Origin: Anniella stebbinsi
Taxonomy: Eukaryota; Chordata; Lepidosauria; Squamata; Anniellidae
DNA length: 64,000 nucleotides
NCBI GenBank assembly: GCA_029215795.1
Contig: JARDYH010000002.1
Span: 10,657,001-10,721,000, forward strand
Direction: 5' to 3'
The translations under genes were made by a program, and so were the position numbers. Below, one piece after another: positions 22,296-32,294 of the stretch; the stretch's first letter is position 1; every line of letters begins with the position of its first letter. The notes under the pieces were generated by a model. It was not told where the DNA came from. It made no database searches and was given only the letters and a program-made list of their open reading frames with translations.

Positions 22296-22789
22296 CATGT
22301 GGCACACTAGAGGGTTCCTGGGGTCACTGAGTGTGCCACAGAAAGATCCACGCAGGAGGAGAGATACACAGTGCTGCACTAACAAGTCACTTTCTTATTT
22401 GGGCTGTTGGATTCAAAGGAGCAGGAGAGGCTCCTATTTTTTATCCATGGGGTATTGCGAAATTGGGATGGGGGGAAATAGTGTGCCTATATCTCTGTCG
22501 TAAATTCATGGTAAGGTTACCTTCTGCCACCTGTGGCCAATGTTAAATCACAGGGGTCATTGAGGGAAGTTTTGTGAACTGCCCGGAGAGCTTTGGCTAT
22601 GGGATAGTATAGAACTAAAGGAAATGAAACATATATTCAAAGTCACATGACATGACATAGAGGAACTATTCTGTGTAAGGCAGAGAGAGGGGAGATCTTA
22701 CAAATGCTTCACTTCTCTCAATACACTTTGTGGATGCTGATAGTAATATGGCTAATATTCTGCCAAGCTGTAGGGCCCCATTACTCAAT
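22296..22789. other. LOXHD1 intron, mostly unassigned
   Basis: A scrap of L2 tail (AACTGCCCGGAGAGCTTTGGC) is at 22577-22615. The rest is unrecognised. Confidence 0.4.
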
Positions 22790-23004
22790 GGCTGAATTCG
22801 GACAACACAATAAGCAACTGGGGAGGGGGGGGGAAAACAATCGTCAGTTGTATTGACTATCGGGTCGTCCAAATGCTGCCATAGCCAACTCAGCGCTGAT
22901 CCTAATCCACACCACAGTTGATTATTTATTACCATGTTGTGTGGGGCGTACCCCCTAGATGATTATTACCCCATCATTGACTATCATGTTGTCCAAATTC
23001 AGCC
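22790..23004. mobile_element. GGCTGAATTCGG MITE, copy 3
   Basis: Ends GGCTGAATTCGGACAACAC and GTCCAAATTCAGCC. It contains a poly-G run at 22823 and the shared core with CAGCGCTGATCC and GTGTGGGGCGTACCCCC. The flanks AAT and AAA do not form an exact duplication. Confidence 0.85.
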
Positions 23005-23435
23005 AAATAACTAGTGCCCTGTTTGGCAACTACCTTTGTTGGAGCGCCAATTTGAGAAGGGAATAGTGGTGGGAATAGGAGCTGAAATGTGAATTGCTGA
23101 TATGGCTCTCTCATGGGCATCAGTCATCCTGAGGAAATTACATTTCCCAGATCTTCTACCCCTTTGGGTTGCTTGCAAAACAGAGCTCCATTCACTGGAG
23201 AGGAGAAGAGAGGGCAAAGAGGGACCCTTCCTCCTTTAAACTGCTGCCAGGTAAGTGGGTGGAGAGGAGTAGCAGAGTTTGAAGGTTGACAGCTGGATGT
23301 GAGGAACGGGGGAAGATGTTGAGTTCTTCTCCAGCTTGGATTAAAATCTAAGACGGAGAAGAACTCAGGAATCACTATTGCGCATTTCCTCTTCAAGGCA
23401 AGCATGAAACACATATGCAAGATGAGAAGCCATAC
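23005..23435. other. LOXHD1 intron, unassigned
   Basis: No recognisable feature. Confidence 0.35.
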
Positions 23436-23596
23436 CATGAATTTGTCAATTTGTCCAGCTTCAAAGTTATCAGAGTTATTGTCCAGCTTCATTTCATCAG
23501 ACTTCCCTTTTTGTCCATAAATCTGGAGGAAGATGGGGGCGTCCGTCCCTGCACCCTTCAGGTCACTTGTCCATATCCACAGTGACCAAGGATTCT
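23436..23596 (-). CDS. LOXHD1: LOXHD1 exon: start of third PLAT domain
   Basis: 161 nt with acceptor CTGTTTAG and donor GTATGG. The split codon A|AG with the exon at 27434 gives K, then [53 protein letters not shown], ending in phase 0. The GAGTD box and the DNFE...G..D.F box are the two calcium-loop motifs of LOXHD1 PLAT repeats. No stop or frame error is seen. Confidence 0.96.
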
Positions 23597-24259
23597 CTAA
23601 ACAGACATTCACAAAGATTTTAAATCACCGAATAAGCCCTGGTGATAAAGGAGCAACATTTTTGAAAAGGAAACCAGACCGAAACGAAAATTTGTCAGGT
23701 GATAATAAAGTGAAATGCCTTTTCATTTCCTAGCAGGACTCCCAATGTCTTTAATAGCAATGTGATGCGCAGGTGTTTGACAGGTGAAACTTTCCAGGGC
23801 TTGGAGGAGATGCAGCAATGTGAATTGCTTTTCATGCAATTAATAAAAATCAGATATTCATCTTAGTAACACGTTCGCGCTGGCCCCGAACCACAGCCAG
23901 TTTCTGCAAGTCTCCAGCAACCAAAGGGAAGTGTGATTCTCTGGCCACTGAGGAGCAAATATGAGGCTCACAAGATGGAATGTTCCTCTAGACTAAAAAG
24001 AAAAACCTCGTACATAGAAATATACCATGTCAGGCAGAAGACTGTATTAGAACTTCTCTCCCGGACATGCCAGATTTCTATGTGGAAGGGAAGGGTTTTT
24101 TTGGTCAGAAGAACTTTCATCCTTGAGAACATCCATCTCCATTCTCAAATGGTACAACCTAGACATGAGGGATGTTCGCCACTGGGAAATACAGTTCATT
24201 TTAGGCTTGATGGAATTCCGTGGCATGTACAACTTGCTGTACATCTGTGAGTGAGCAGT
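23597..24259. other. LOXHD1 intron, unassigned
   Basis: No gene or repeat recognised. Confidence 0.35.
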
Positions 24260-24475
24260 GGGCTGTTCTACAAACTCTGAGAATTGTTTTGCGCATGGGG
24301 TCTGCAATTTGCACAAATATCTGAGCAATTGGTGCAAATTATGGCCAAATTTGAACGAATTCAGCTGTAATTTGATCAAATTGCCCAGAAATTATGTGAA
24401 CGGCAGAACTTTTTTTTTTTTTAAACTGTGTGTAAAGTTCCTGGAAAATCTGTGAACTGGCCTGACTCATAGAAT
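24260..24475. repeat. GCAAATTTG-type repeat fragment
   Basis: AATTTGCACAAATATCTGAGC, GGTGCAAATTATGGCC and GAAAATCTGTGAACTGGCC recur with changes at 18290-18420. It contains a poly-T run at 24411-24422. Confidence 0.5.
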
Positions 24476-24795
24476 TATAGAATAGTAGAGTTGGAAGGGG
24501 ACTATAGGCCATTGAGTCCAACCCCCTGCTCCATGCAGGAATCCACCTTAAAGCATCCCTGACAGATGGTTATTTAGCTGCCTCTTGAAGACCTCCAGTG
24601 TGGGAGAGCCCACAAACCGCCTAGGTCATTGGTTCCATTGTTGTACTGCTCTAACAGTTAGGAAGTATTTCCTGATGTCCTGCCAGAATCTGCCTTCCTG
24701 TAACCTGAGCCCATTATTCCGTGTCCTGCACTCTGGGATGATCGAGAAGAAATCCTGGCCGTCCTCTGTGTGACAACCTTTCAAGTATTTGAAGT
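24476..24795 (-). mobile_element. CR1 LINE 3' end
   Basis: Starts with the reversed octamer tail (AGAATTATAGAATAGTAGAG), then TTGGAAGGGG, CCACCTTAAAGCATCCCTGAC and, on the minus strand, the coding end KYLKGCHTEDGQDFF. Confidence 0.85.
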
Positions 24796-25684
24796 CTGCA
24801 GACTCACTGCAGGTAGTGTCAGGTGCCACAACAGGGAGCAAAACAAAGTCTGGGTAGGCAAGTCTAGGAAAACTCATCAAACTCCACCCTGCAAACAGAT
24901 CTCTCTGACATCCCTACCAGACACAAGTGAGAACAAAAGCTCAGTCTAACCTACCTCATTGAGTTATCCTGAGGACAGAATGGGATAATCCAGCATGCAT
25001 TGCTTGGACATTGCTGAAGAAAGGTTACGGATGCATGCAACTGTGATGCGTTCTAGAACTGAGCAACCATTGTGCAAGCACCACCCTGGTTTAGATGGGT
25101 CCCAAGCCTCGCCTGGTCATGGTGCACATTGGAAAATTCATTCAGACAGAGGTCTTGTAAAGGGACGGCAAGGAATGTTCCAGCCCAGGCAGGCAGAAGG
25201 GTGAGATGACAATACAGGTTATCCCATTGTATGGCAGTGAAAGGTCACCAATTACTCAAGGCCGCCGCTTCCTGCCCGTTTAATATACAACAGCCACAAA
25301 GGAATTATACTGTCAATAGCAATCAGGGTTGATAATATGGCCGTTTAAAGGTCATAAATGCTTCCGCTGAATGGACTGTGCGAACAAGATAAAGCAGTTG
25401 GAACATTAAGGAACGGTTGCTCTAACGAGCCCGGTTTCAATGGAATTGCTCCTTAAGCACGATGGGCAATTCGCCACAGAGGCGTTCTCGCTTATATAGA
25501 GCCCAGACCAATTTTAAAAGCATCTGTCGCACTAACGTGACCAGGGAGAGGGACGGTCAGCACAAGTGCTGGTTATGATCCTTGTGCAACTTCCTGTTAC
25601 TGAAGCAAATATTGCTATTGAGGTTAAAGGACCTTCTGAAGCCAGTGGGGATGTAGAATCTTGCCAGAGCCTCCAATTTAAGAC
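24796..25684. other. LOXHD1 intron, mostly unassigned
   Basis: A SINE scrap (GCTCAGTCTAACCTACCTCAT) is at 24938-24980. The remainder is unrecognised. Confidence 0.4.
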
Positions 25685-25830
25685 TTTGGGTGCGATCCTC
25701 CGCATGTTTTGCCATTTTGCCAGTAAAAAAAACCCTCCTATGATTCCTAGCATTCCTTGACTGGGTAATGCTGAGAATTGTAGGAGTTTTCCTGGCTAAA
25801 CATGCATAAGATTGTGACCATAAAGGCTTA
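25685..25830. mobile_element. Short palindromic DNA element, second copy
   Basis: Text around CCTCCTATGATTCCTAGCATTCC is mirrored by AATGCTGAGAATTGTAGGAG. The ends GGGTGCGATCCTCCGC and CATAAGATTGTGACC correspond to those at 10158-10282. Confidence 0.55.
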
Positions 25831-25972
25831 AGAGAACTCTAGGTTTGATGTTACAAAGACACATGGGGCGAGTTCCTGGAACTGGACATGTGCCTTTCAG
25901 GTCAGACTTAGAAAATTCAACGTAAACTATTACTTGGAAAATTCAATCGGGCTCAGGGTGATACGTTTTTAG

Positions 25973-26390
25973 GGATGGGGGAACTCACCTGCATCCGCGT
26001 TATCGGACGCTCACGCCACCGCCCCTGCTGCCCACGCCCGCTGTTCCGAGGCTCGGCCTGGCCTCATGAGCACTCAGCAGCCATCCGACCCTGCTGCCAA
26101 AATTGTGCACTTCCCCCTGCTGCATAACGGAGCCTAAATGGTGCACTTCCCCACCACCAGCTGCATTAATGGCAGCCACAATGGACCCACTGATCCCCCG
26201 GGGGGGAAGTGTGAAAATTTTGGCAGTATGGGCGGATGGCTGCCGAGCGCTCGCCAGGGCCTCACTAACACACAAGTGCGAGTTTGCATCCATGCAGCAG
26301 GCGTCCAGCTGGGTCCAGGGGGAAGACTCAGGGGAATCCATCAGACACCCAGACTCAGTCAGGCTCAGACGGGCGCTTGAGACATCCCTA
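25973..26390. repeat. Interspersed repeat bounded by TAGGGATG and CATCCCTA
   Basis: Begins TTAGGGATGGGGGAACTCACC and ends TTGAGACATCCCTAATT. CCAAAATTGTGCACTTCCCCC and GAAGTGTGAAAATTTTGGCAG form inverted inner arms. Its outline, including the phrase about GGCAGCCA...GGCTGCC, recalls 56100-56470. Confidence 0.55.
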
Positions 26391-26756
26391 ATTCTGATCA
26401 CCAGCAACCCGCATTCTCTCTTTTATTTTGTTCTTTGCCTTTCTTGGCCTCTCTAGCACCAGCTGAGCATGAGTGGTGGTCAGAGGATAGCTAGCAGGGG
26501 TACCAAAACCTTTCCCACTACTTGGAAGGGGGTTAATGGCAAAAGCCACTTCCTACAATGTCTGTATTGTATTGTTTACCATTCACTTTTAAGAATTTGT
26601 TTTAAAGTGACTATGCCTGAGGGTAATAAGGAGGGAGGAGGTGAAGGGAAAGGGACTGTTACATTCGTGGAGTTCCTTATACTGTAAGAGAGGAATGAGC
26701 CCTCTTGCAGTAGAACCAAGCGGGTAGGGTTGAGGCAAGAGACACTTTAGCGCCAA
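26391..26756. other. LOXHD1 intron, unassigned
   Basis: No recognisable feature. Confidence 0.35.
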
Positions 26757-27150
26757 GTAGGGATGTACGAGAATTTCGTTTTTGCTTGCAAAGCGTGCGT
26801 GCATGCTCCACTAGACGTTCTGAGTCTGAGCACAAGCACATGACCGCCGAAAATATACATTCACCGCGTTCCCGATCCCCAGTTTGAATTGCGCAAATTT
26901 CATCCACAGACCGAATCAGCCCCACTTTGGCCTATGTAGGAAAGTTTGAGCCAATTCGGAAATTCGCACACATTTGGGGAAACCTGTGCAAATCTCCTGT
27001 TCGATTGCCGCGTGATTTGCACAAATTTCCCCTGCACGCAGAGCGAGCAGAGATCACAAACATGAAAGGGAACTGGGTACGAGTCGGACGGAGAGACAGT
27101 ATTCGGAGAATCCGGGCGATCCTGAACATCACCTGTTCGCCTGTCTTCTG
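26757..27150. repeat. Interspersed repeat with TAGGGATGTACGA end
   Basis: TAGGGATGTACGAGAATTTCG and TTTTTGCTTGCAAAG match the reversed right end at 55800-55878 (TAGGGATATATAAGATTTTCG with TTTTTGCTCACAAAAG). The inner part has GATTTGCACAAATTTCCCC. Non-autonomous, class uncertain. Confidence 0.55.
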
Positions 27151-27433
27151 TGGTAAAACCTGCCCTGAACCCTTAACATAGCGCTGGGCAACATGCTTCC
27201 CTAAATGGCTGCATGCAGTCCCCAGCCTAATTTCCTGTAGCCCTCATTTCAAAAGCCCCCAAAGAAAAGAAAAAAGTTCCCATTCTGCCTTAACCTAGAA
27301 CAGACCATAAAGCTAAGCAAAAGTCAGGGTTGTGTTCTGTAGTGTGTACAGCAGCAACCTGATGCCAGGAGCACTCTGTTACCAAGAGGTGGAGGGGACC
27401 ACCTGAGCCCTCTTGCTCTCTTGGGCCACCTAC
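27151..27433. other. LOXHD1 intron, unassigned
   Basis: No recognisable feature. Confidence 0.35.
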
Positions 27434-27569
27434 TTTTCAGCCTCTTCTGGCGCAGCGAGAGCATTTCATAGAGCTCCCGTTCAACCAGACCATCGCCTTC
27501 ATCCTCATCCAGCCACTTCCCACAGGGGAAGGTCTGTTCAATACCAGTAAATGGGCAATACACCACCAC
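27434..27569 (-). CDS. LOXHD1: LOXHD1 exon: end of second PLAT domain and linker
   Basis: 136 nt. The acceptor CCCCCTGCCAG has a good pyrimidine tract and the donor is GTAGGT. It begins in phase 0 with [17 protein letters not shown], then [16 protein letters not shown] (the closing PLAT box) and a basic linker [12 protein letters not shown] that leads into the third domain. It ends one base into the lysine codon completed by the exon at 23596. Confidence 0.96.
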
Positions 27570-27654
27570 CTGGCAGGGGGAAGGAAGCAGAAGGAAACAG
27601 CACCAGATCAGATCATCCATGGTTTACATTGCCCATACCATCCTCCACTACTAC

Positions 27655-27655
27655 T

Positions 27656-27687
<32 letters not shown>

Positions 27688-28330
27688 TTTTCTATACTGC
27701 CCAATAGCCGAGACGTTCTGGGCAGTTCATACCAATTCACAAAAAAATACAACACTAAAACATTCTAATGCAACATACTCTAATGGTTTTTTAAGGTACA
27801 ACATTTAGAACAATTTAAATAGCTCAAAGCAATTTCAGCAACCATTTCAATAACAGACCTGTTCAGGGCAGATGACATAAGTGCCCCCATCATATGCCAT
27901 GAAATGCCTGGGAGTAGACGGCGGACTTAAGCTGGCACCAAAAAGATGACAGTGTTGGTGCCAGATGGGCCTCAATGGGGAGCTCAGTCCAAAGTTGGGG
28001 GGCCACCACTGAGAAGGCCCTCCTTTGTTGCCAGTTTCGAGCCTCCTTCGGAGGAGGCACTCAGAGGAAGGGCCCAGGTGTTGATCGCAGTGCCTGAGTA
28101 GGTTCATGTCTGTCAGGTATCGCAGTCCCAAACTGTGTATGGCTTTGTAAGTTAAAACCAGTACTTGAATCAGGCTCAGAAGTGTACAGGCAGCCTTCTC
28201 GTCCCACTTATTAATCTGGCTGCTGCACTTTGCACAACCTGCAGCTTCCAAACAGTCTTCAAGGGCAGCCCCACCAGAGTGCCTTGCAGTAATCTAATTT
28301 GGAGATTACCAGAGCATAGATTACTGAAAC
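27655..28330 (-). mobile_element. L2 LINE 3' part
   Basis: A (TTTA)n tract at 27658-27690 opens the reversed tail TATACTGCCCAATAGCCGAGA. The minus strand at about 28120-28180 encodes LVLTYKAIHSLG (L2 pol) with later frame breaks. Confidence 0.84.
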
Positions 28331-28445
28331 CAGGTTACCACTGTTCAGATAGGGGCATAGCTGGGCTACCAGCCAAAGCTGCTAGAAGGCATTTCATGGC
28401 ACTGAGGCCACCTGACCCTCAAGTGATCTAGGTGAGACATAATGT

Positions 28446-28483
<38 letters not shown>

Positions 28484-28738
28484 AAACTTAGAGGTAGGCA
28501 GGAAGGGCTGAGGAAGGATTATTATGGGATTGCATTATTGAACTTTAATTATTTAATTTTGAAAAAAATTAAGGTGACCTTAATTATTAACATCCACAAA
28601 TCTGAGGAAATCACAACCCTTGGTTTTAACAGGTAAGCTATTGCAATGCAAGACAATTCAGCACAAACCTGATCCAAATGGATGTTTACATCCTTTCTGC
28701 ACAATCCTAAGGGTGTCTTAAGACTGGGTGGCTTAACC
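28331..28738. other. LOXHD1 intron with GA microsatellite
   Basis: A (GA)n tract is at 28451-28480. No other feature recognised. Confidence 0.45.
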
Positions 28739-28924
28739 TCCTTCTTCACACAGCACATAGTTAAACTATGGAATTCACTACCATAAGATGTGGTGATGGC
28801 TTTAAATGGGAGGTGGACACATTCTTGGAGGAGAAGGCTGTCAATGGCTATTAGTCCTCCTGATCACCATGTGCCACCTCCAGTATCAGAGGCAGTAAGC
28901 CTATATACACCAGTTGCTGGGGAA
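28739..28924 (+). mobile_element. CR1/L3-like LINE, left part, split by DIRS
   Basis: CTTCACACAGCACATAGTTAAAC through TATACACCAGTTGCTGGGGAA is the same LINE family as 13328 and 45690, here in plus orientation. The matching right part starts at 34878. Confidence 0.86.
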
Positions 28925-28975
28925 ATGCAGGTTGCCTACCTGTAACTGTAGTTCTTCGAGTGGTCATCTGTGCAG

Positions 28976-29107
28976 TCACACATATGGGCTCGCGCCGGCG
29001 CCGAGCCCCGTTCGGGAAACTTCCATAGCTAGCCTAGCGTTTTTGGCGGGAACCCCTCCCCCCACCATCTCACCACGCATGCTCCGGGTTCCCGCCTACC
29101 TCAGTTC
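28976..29107. repeat. DIRS inverted terminal repeat, left (3') copy
   Basis: 132 bp from TCACACATATGGGCTCG to CCTACCTCAGTTC, the reverse complement of 34723-34854 with one visible difference (CACCACGCATG here, CACCGCGCATG there). The 51 bp outside it are unique to this end. Confidence 0.95.
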
Positions 29108-29221
29108 CTCGAGACCGCATTGGCCTCGCAACCAAGGTAGTATGACTAAAAAACTGGAGCATACCGGTATAAAGAACCCACTGCACACAAAAGCGATGCA
29201 GAGAGGGGATGGTGGGTGGGT

Positions 29222-29316
29222 TGTGTGACTGCACAGATGACCACTCGAAGAACTACAGTTACAGGTAGGCAACCTGCATTTCTTCTTCGTGGTCTCTGTG
29301 CATCACACATATGGGC
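29222..29316. repeat. DIRS internal complementary region
   Basis: 29222-29279 is the exact reverse complement of the left outer end 28925-28982, and 29280-29316 that of the right outer end 34841-34877. In the DIRS model this region templates joining of the two ends into a circular DNA intermediate that the recombinase inserts. Confidence 0.95.
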
Positions 29317-29361
29317 GAGTAATCAGCAGTACTTACCGGAGGAGGGTCTGCACGCTGGAAT

Positions 29362-32217
29362 TTAATGGCAGATAGAGGAAAGGACAGCTCTCCCAAAGGA
29401 TGCGTCCTTGACTACTCTGGTATCCAGTCTGTAGTGCTTTACGAACGTAGAGGCATTCGACCACGTCGCGGCTCTACAGATATCCGGGATTGAAGACCCA
29501 TGGGACAGGGCAGCAGATGTGGCTTGTCCCCTCGTGGAATGCGCGGAGAATTCGGCTGGCGGAATTTTCCGTAGCACTTGGTAAGCTAAGATGATAGTGT
29601 CTACGATCCAATGGGAGAGGCGTTGCGGAGAAACCGCTAGGCCTTTCGTCCTGCCTCCGTAGCAAACAAACAACTTATCCGACTTACGGAATGAAAGTGA
29701 TCTGTCCTTATAGAAGGCTAATGCCCTTCTCACATCTAGGGTGTGCAACTTGGAACAGAGAGAGTCCGTAGGCTCCTTGAAAAAAGTAGGCGGAACAATA
29801 TCTTGGTTAATATGAAATGGGGAAGAAACCTTAGGAACAAACGAGGGTCCCGGACATAACACCACCTTATCTGGGAAGAATTGTGTGTAAGGTGGGTGAA
29901 GCATCAGTGCGGCCAGTTCCGAAGCTCGCCTTGCTGATGTGATGGCAACAAGGAATGCTGTTTTAAGAGTCAGTAAACGTAGGTTAACGGTGGCCAAGGG
30001 CTCAAAGGGTTTTCCCGTGAGGGCAGTTAGGACCACCGATAAGCTCCATTGAGGGGTAATGGATCGCAACTGGGGAAATAAGTTCCTAAGTCCTTTCAGG
30101 AATGTTCTAGTGATGGGGTGCGTAAAAATGGAAAACCCATCAACCTTAACATGGTGCCTTGAAATAGCCGCCAAATACACCCTTAGAGATGATAACTTCA
30201 GTCCCGTGGAGTGTAGGGAATATACAAAGTCAATGACTCCGGAGATGGGGCCATTGACAGGGCTAAAGCCATTTCGCTTCGCAAATTCCTGGAAACGCTT
30301 CCATTTCCTAGCATACGATGCTCTGGTGGAGGGTTTTATGGAAGCTTCAAAGATGGTCTTTAATGCAGGTGGTAACTGGAGTGACTGCCAGTTGGTTGGA
30401 TCCTCCACGCTGTGAGTTTCAGGGACTGCAAGTCGGGGTGTAGGATCTTGCCGTTTTCCTTTGACAGCAGGTTCTGACGCTGCGGTAGATGCCAGAACTG
30501 GCGCCGCGCTAAGCGACACAGAGGGGTAAACCACGGTTGTCGTGGCCACCAGGGAGTTACTAAGATGGCGTTTGCGAGGGATCTGCTGGCTTTGGCTATT
30601 ATCCGAGATATCAGTGGGAATGGCGGAAACATATATAGGAAGTCTTTGGACCAATCCCACTGGAATGCATCTCCTAGAGATGCAGGTCCAATCCCCGCCC
30701 GCGAACAGTAATTTTGACAGGCTGCATTGGCAGAAGTCGCAAATAAATCTACAGAGGGGAGACCCCACCTGTCGAACAGCATGCAGAGAACGTCTCTGGC
30801 TAACTCCCACTCGTGAGTGTTGGCGAATTCCCGACTGAGAGTATCCGCCAACCCATTGTCTGTGCCGGCGATGTGCAGCGCGGAGAGACAGATCTTGTTG
30901 CGTATCGCCCAGCGAAAAATGCGTAGTGTGAGGTTGAGGAGACGGGAGGAACGCGTCCCTCCTTCCTTGTTGATATACCACACCACGGCGGTATTGTCGG
31001 AGAGTATTTGCACGTGGTGACCTCGTAAGAGGGGCAGAAAGCTGTGGAGGGCCCGTTTGACGGCCAGCAGCTCGAGGACATTGATGTGTAGGGATCTCTG
31101 GGCGTGTGACCATTTTCCTTGTATTCTCCGGTCGTCTACATGAGCTCCCCAGCCCTCCAGGGAGGCGTCCGTCGTGAGTACCCGGGTGGGCTCGTGTTGA
31201 TGGAACGGGAGGCCTTTCGAGAGATGAGCCATAACCGACCACCATTCGAGAGACGGGAGGACGGAGAACGGAAGGGTAAGTATCGTTTTGTGAGGGTTCT
31301 GTTCCGGGCAGTAGTGCTTTAGGAGCACCTGTTGAAGGGGGCGCATGTGTAGTCTGGCCCACCGAACAACGAATACTGAAGAGGCTATCAGGCCCAACAA
31401 CCTTAGTACCGCGAACGCTGTTGCTCTGCGAGTGTAGCGGAGACGGGTGGCGAGTGCTTGGATACTGCGTCTGCGTTCCACAGGAAGAAATGCGCGACCC
31501 AGAACCGAGTCGATGGACACTCCGATAAACTGAATCTGCTTTGTTGGTTGCAATACTGACTTTTCCACATTTATTTGCAGCCCGAGCTCGGTGAGGCAGG
31601 AAGTAACCATGCGAACGTCTTTGAGAGCCTGCCGACAAGACGTGGAGACGATTAGCCAATCGTCCAGGTAGGGGTATATCTCGATATCTTGCGATCTGAG
31701 ATGGGCGCATACAGCCGCCATACACTTGGTAAAAACACGTGGAGCAGTTCGAAGGCCGAATGGGAGAACCGCGAATTGGTAGGCTTGACTTCCCACAATG
31801 AATCGCAGGAACTTTCGATGCGCGCAGTGAATTGGGATGTGGAAGTAAGCATCTTTGAGGTCCACGGATGTGAACCATCTGTTTCGCTTTAGCAATGGTA
31901 GTATTTGTGCCAATGTAATCATGCGAAATTTCTTCGGTTGTATAAACTTGTTTAGATGTCTGAGGTCCATAATTGGGCGGAGGCCTCCGTCCTTCTTTGG
32001 AACCGTGAAATAGCGCGAGTAAAAACCCGCTTTTTTTAGTTTTTGAGGAACGACCGTGATCGCTCTCTTTTCCAAGAGCGTGGATATCTCTTGGATGAGT
32101 ACTGTAGATGGTTGAGTGTGTCGCACCATGCCAAGGGGGGGACGAGCCACAAACTCGATACGATAGCCCTCGGCTATGGTGGACAGAATCCACCGATCCG
32201 TAGTAATGCTTTCCCAT
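29362..32217 (-). CDS. DIRS tyrosine recombinase ORF
   Basis: The frame is open for 951 codons from an ATG at 32217, but only about the last 345 residues look like a recombinase. This part starts near 30377, where the RT frame ends. It holds an arm/core-binding region (STRASYARKWKRFQEFAK, about 30280-30330) and the catalytic residues of the family: R764 in RRASEL, H893 and R896 in HSTR, and Y929 in FVKHYRLD. The enzyme would insert the circular DNA copy. Upstream of 30380 this frame overlaps RT-RNase H and may be untranslated; the true start is unknown. Confidence 0.9.
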   Translation of the reverse strand: MGKHYYGSVDSVHHSRGLSYRVCGSSPPWHGATHSTIYSTHPRDIHALGKESDHGRSSKTKKSGFLLALFHGSKEGRRPPPNYGPQTSKQVYTTEEISHDYIGTNTTIAKAKQMVHIRGPQRCLLPHPNSLRASKVPAIHCGKSSLPIRGSPIRPSNCSTCFYQVYGGCMRPSQIARYRDIPLPGRLANRLHVLSAGSQRRSHGYFLPHRARAANKCGKVSIATNKADSVYRSVHRLGSGSRISSCGTQTQYPSTRHPSPLHSQSNSVRGTKVVGPDSLFSIRCSVGQTTHAPPSTGAPKALLPGTEPSQNDTYPSVLRPPVSRMVVGYGSSLERPPVPSTRAHPGTHDGRLPGGLGSSCRRPENTRKMVTRPEIPTHQCPRAAGRQTGPPQLSAPLTRSPRANTLRQYRRGVVYQQGRRDAFLPSPQPHTTHFSLGDTQQDLSLRAAHRRHRQWVGGYSQSGIRQHSRVGVSQRRSLHAVRQVGSPLCRFICDFCQCSLSKLLFAGGDWTCISRRCIPVGLVQRLPIYVSAIPTDISDNSQSQQIPRKRHLSNSLVATTTVVYPSVSLSAAPVLASTAASEPAVKGKRQDPTPRLAVPETHSVEDPTNWQSLQLPPALKTIFEASIKPSTRASYARKWKRFQEFAKRNGFSPVNGPISGVIDFVYSLHSTGLKLSSLRVYLAAISRHHVKVDGFSIFTHPITRTFLKGLRNLFPQLRSITPQWSLSVVLTALTGKPFEPLATVNLRLLTLKTAFLVAITSARRASELAALMLHPPYTQFFPDKVVLCPGPSFVPKVSSPFHINQDIVPPTFFKEPTDSLCSKLHTLDVRRALAFYKDRSLSFRKSDKLFVCYGGRTKGLAVSPQRLSHWIVDTIILAYQVLRKIPPAEFSAHSTRGQATSAALSHGSSIPDICRAATWSNASTFVKHYRLDTRVVKDASFGRAVLSSICH

Positions 32218-32294
32218 GCAGGCAGGAAGGGTAGCAGTCTGTTGTAAGGATCTTTGAGGCTGCGAAAGGGTGCCGCCGAGTCAAAGGCGCCGTT
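30360..32294 (-). CDS. DIRS reverse transcriptase-RNase H ORF
   Basis: The frame is open from 32294, just after a TGA, and overlaps the end of the gag-like ORF by 14 nt in the +1 frame. There is no early ATG: the codon at 32150 is GTG, and upstream text (LLPFLPAWESITTDRWIL) is family-typical, so translation likely begins before it by an unknown mechanism. RT motifs are VDLKDAYFHIPI, LPFGLRTAPRVF and the catalytic YLDD (31659-31670). RNase H motifs follow: TTDASLEGWG, NVLELLAVKRAL, ILSDNTAVVW and AGTDNGLADTLSR. A C-terminal part with GLPSVDLFATSAN resembles the methyltransferase-like region of DIRS elements. No inactivating change is seen. Confidence 0.93.
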   Translation of the reverse strand, partial: NGAFDSAAPFRSLKDPYNRLLPFLPAWESITTDRWILSTIAEGYRIEFVARPPLGMVRHTQPSTVLIQEISTLLEKRAITVVPQKLKKAGFYSRYFTVPKKDGGLRPIMDLRHLNKFIQPKKFRMITLAQILPLLKRNRWFTSVDLKDAYFHIPIHCAHRKFLRFIVGSQAYQFAVLPFGLRTAPRVFTKCMAAVCAHLRSQDIEIYPYLDDWLIVSTSCRQALKDVRMVTSCLTELGLQINVEKSVLQPTKQIQFIGVSIDSVLGRAFLPVERRRSIQALATRLRYTRRATAFAVLRLLGLIASSVFVVRWARLHMRPLQQVLLKHYCPEQNPHKTILTLPFSVLPSLEWWSVMAHLSKGLPFHQHEPTRVLTTDASLEGWGAHVDDRRIQGKWSHAQRSLHINVLELLAVKRALHSFLPLLRGHHVQILSDNTAVVWYINKEGGTRSSRLLNLTLRIFRWAIRNKICLSALHIAGTDNGLADTLSREFANTHEWELARDVLCMLFDRWGLPSVDLFATSANAACQNYCSRAGIGPASLGDAFQWDWSKDFLYMFPPFPLISRIIAKASRSLANAILVTPWWPRQPWFTPLCRLARRQFWHLPQRQNLLSKENGKILHPDLQSLKLTAWRIQPTGSHSSYHLH

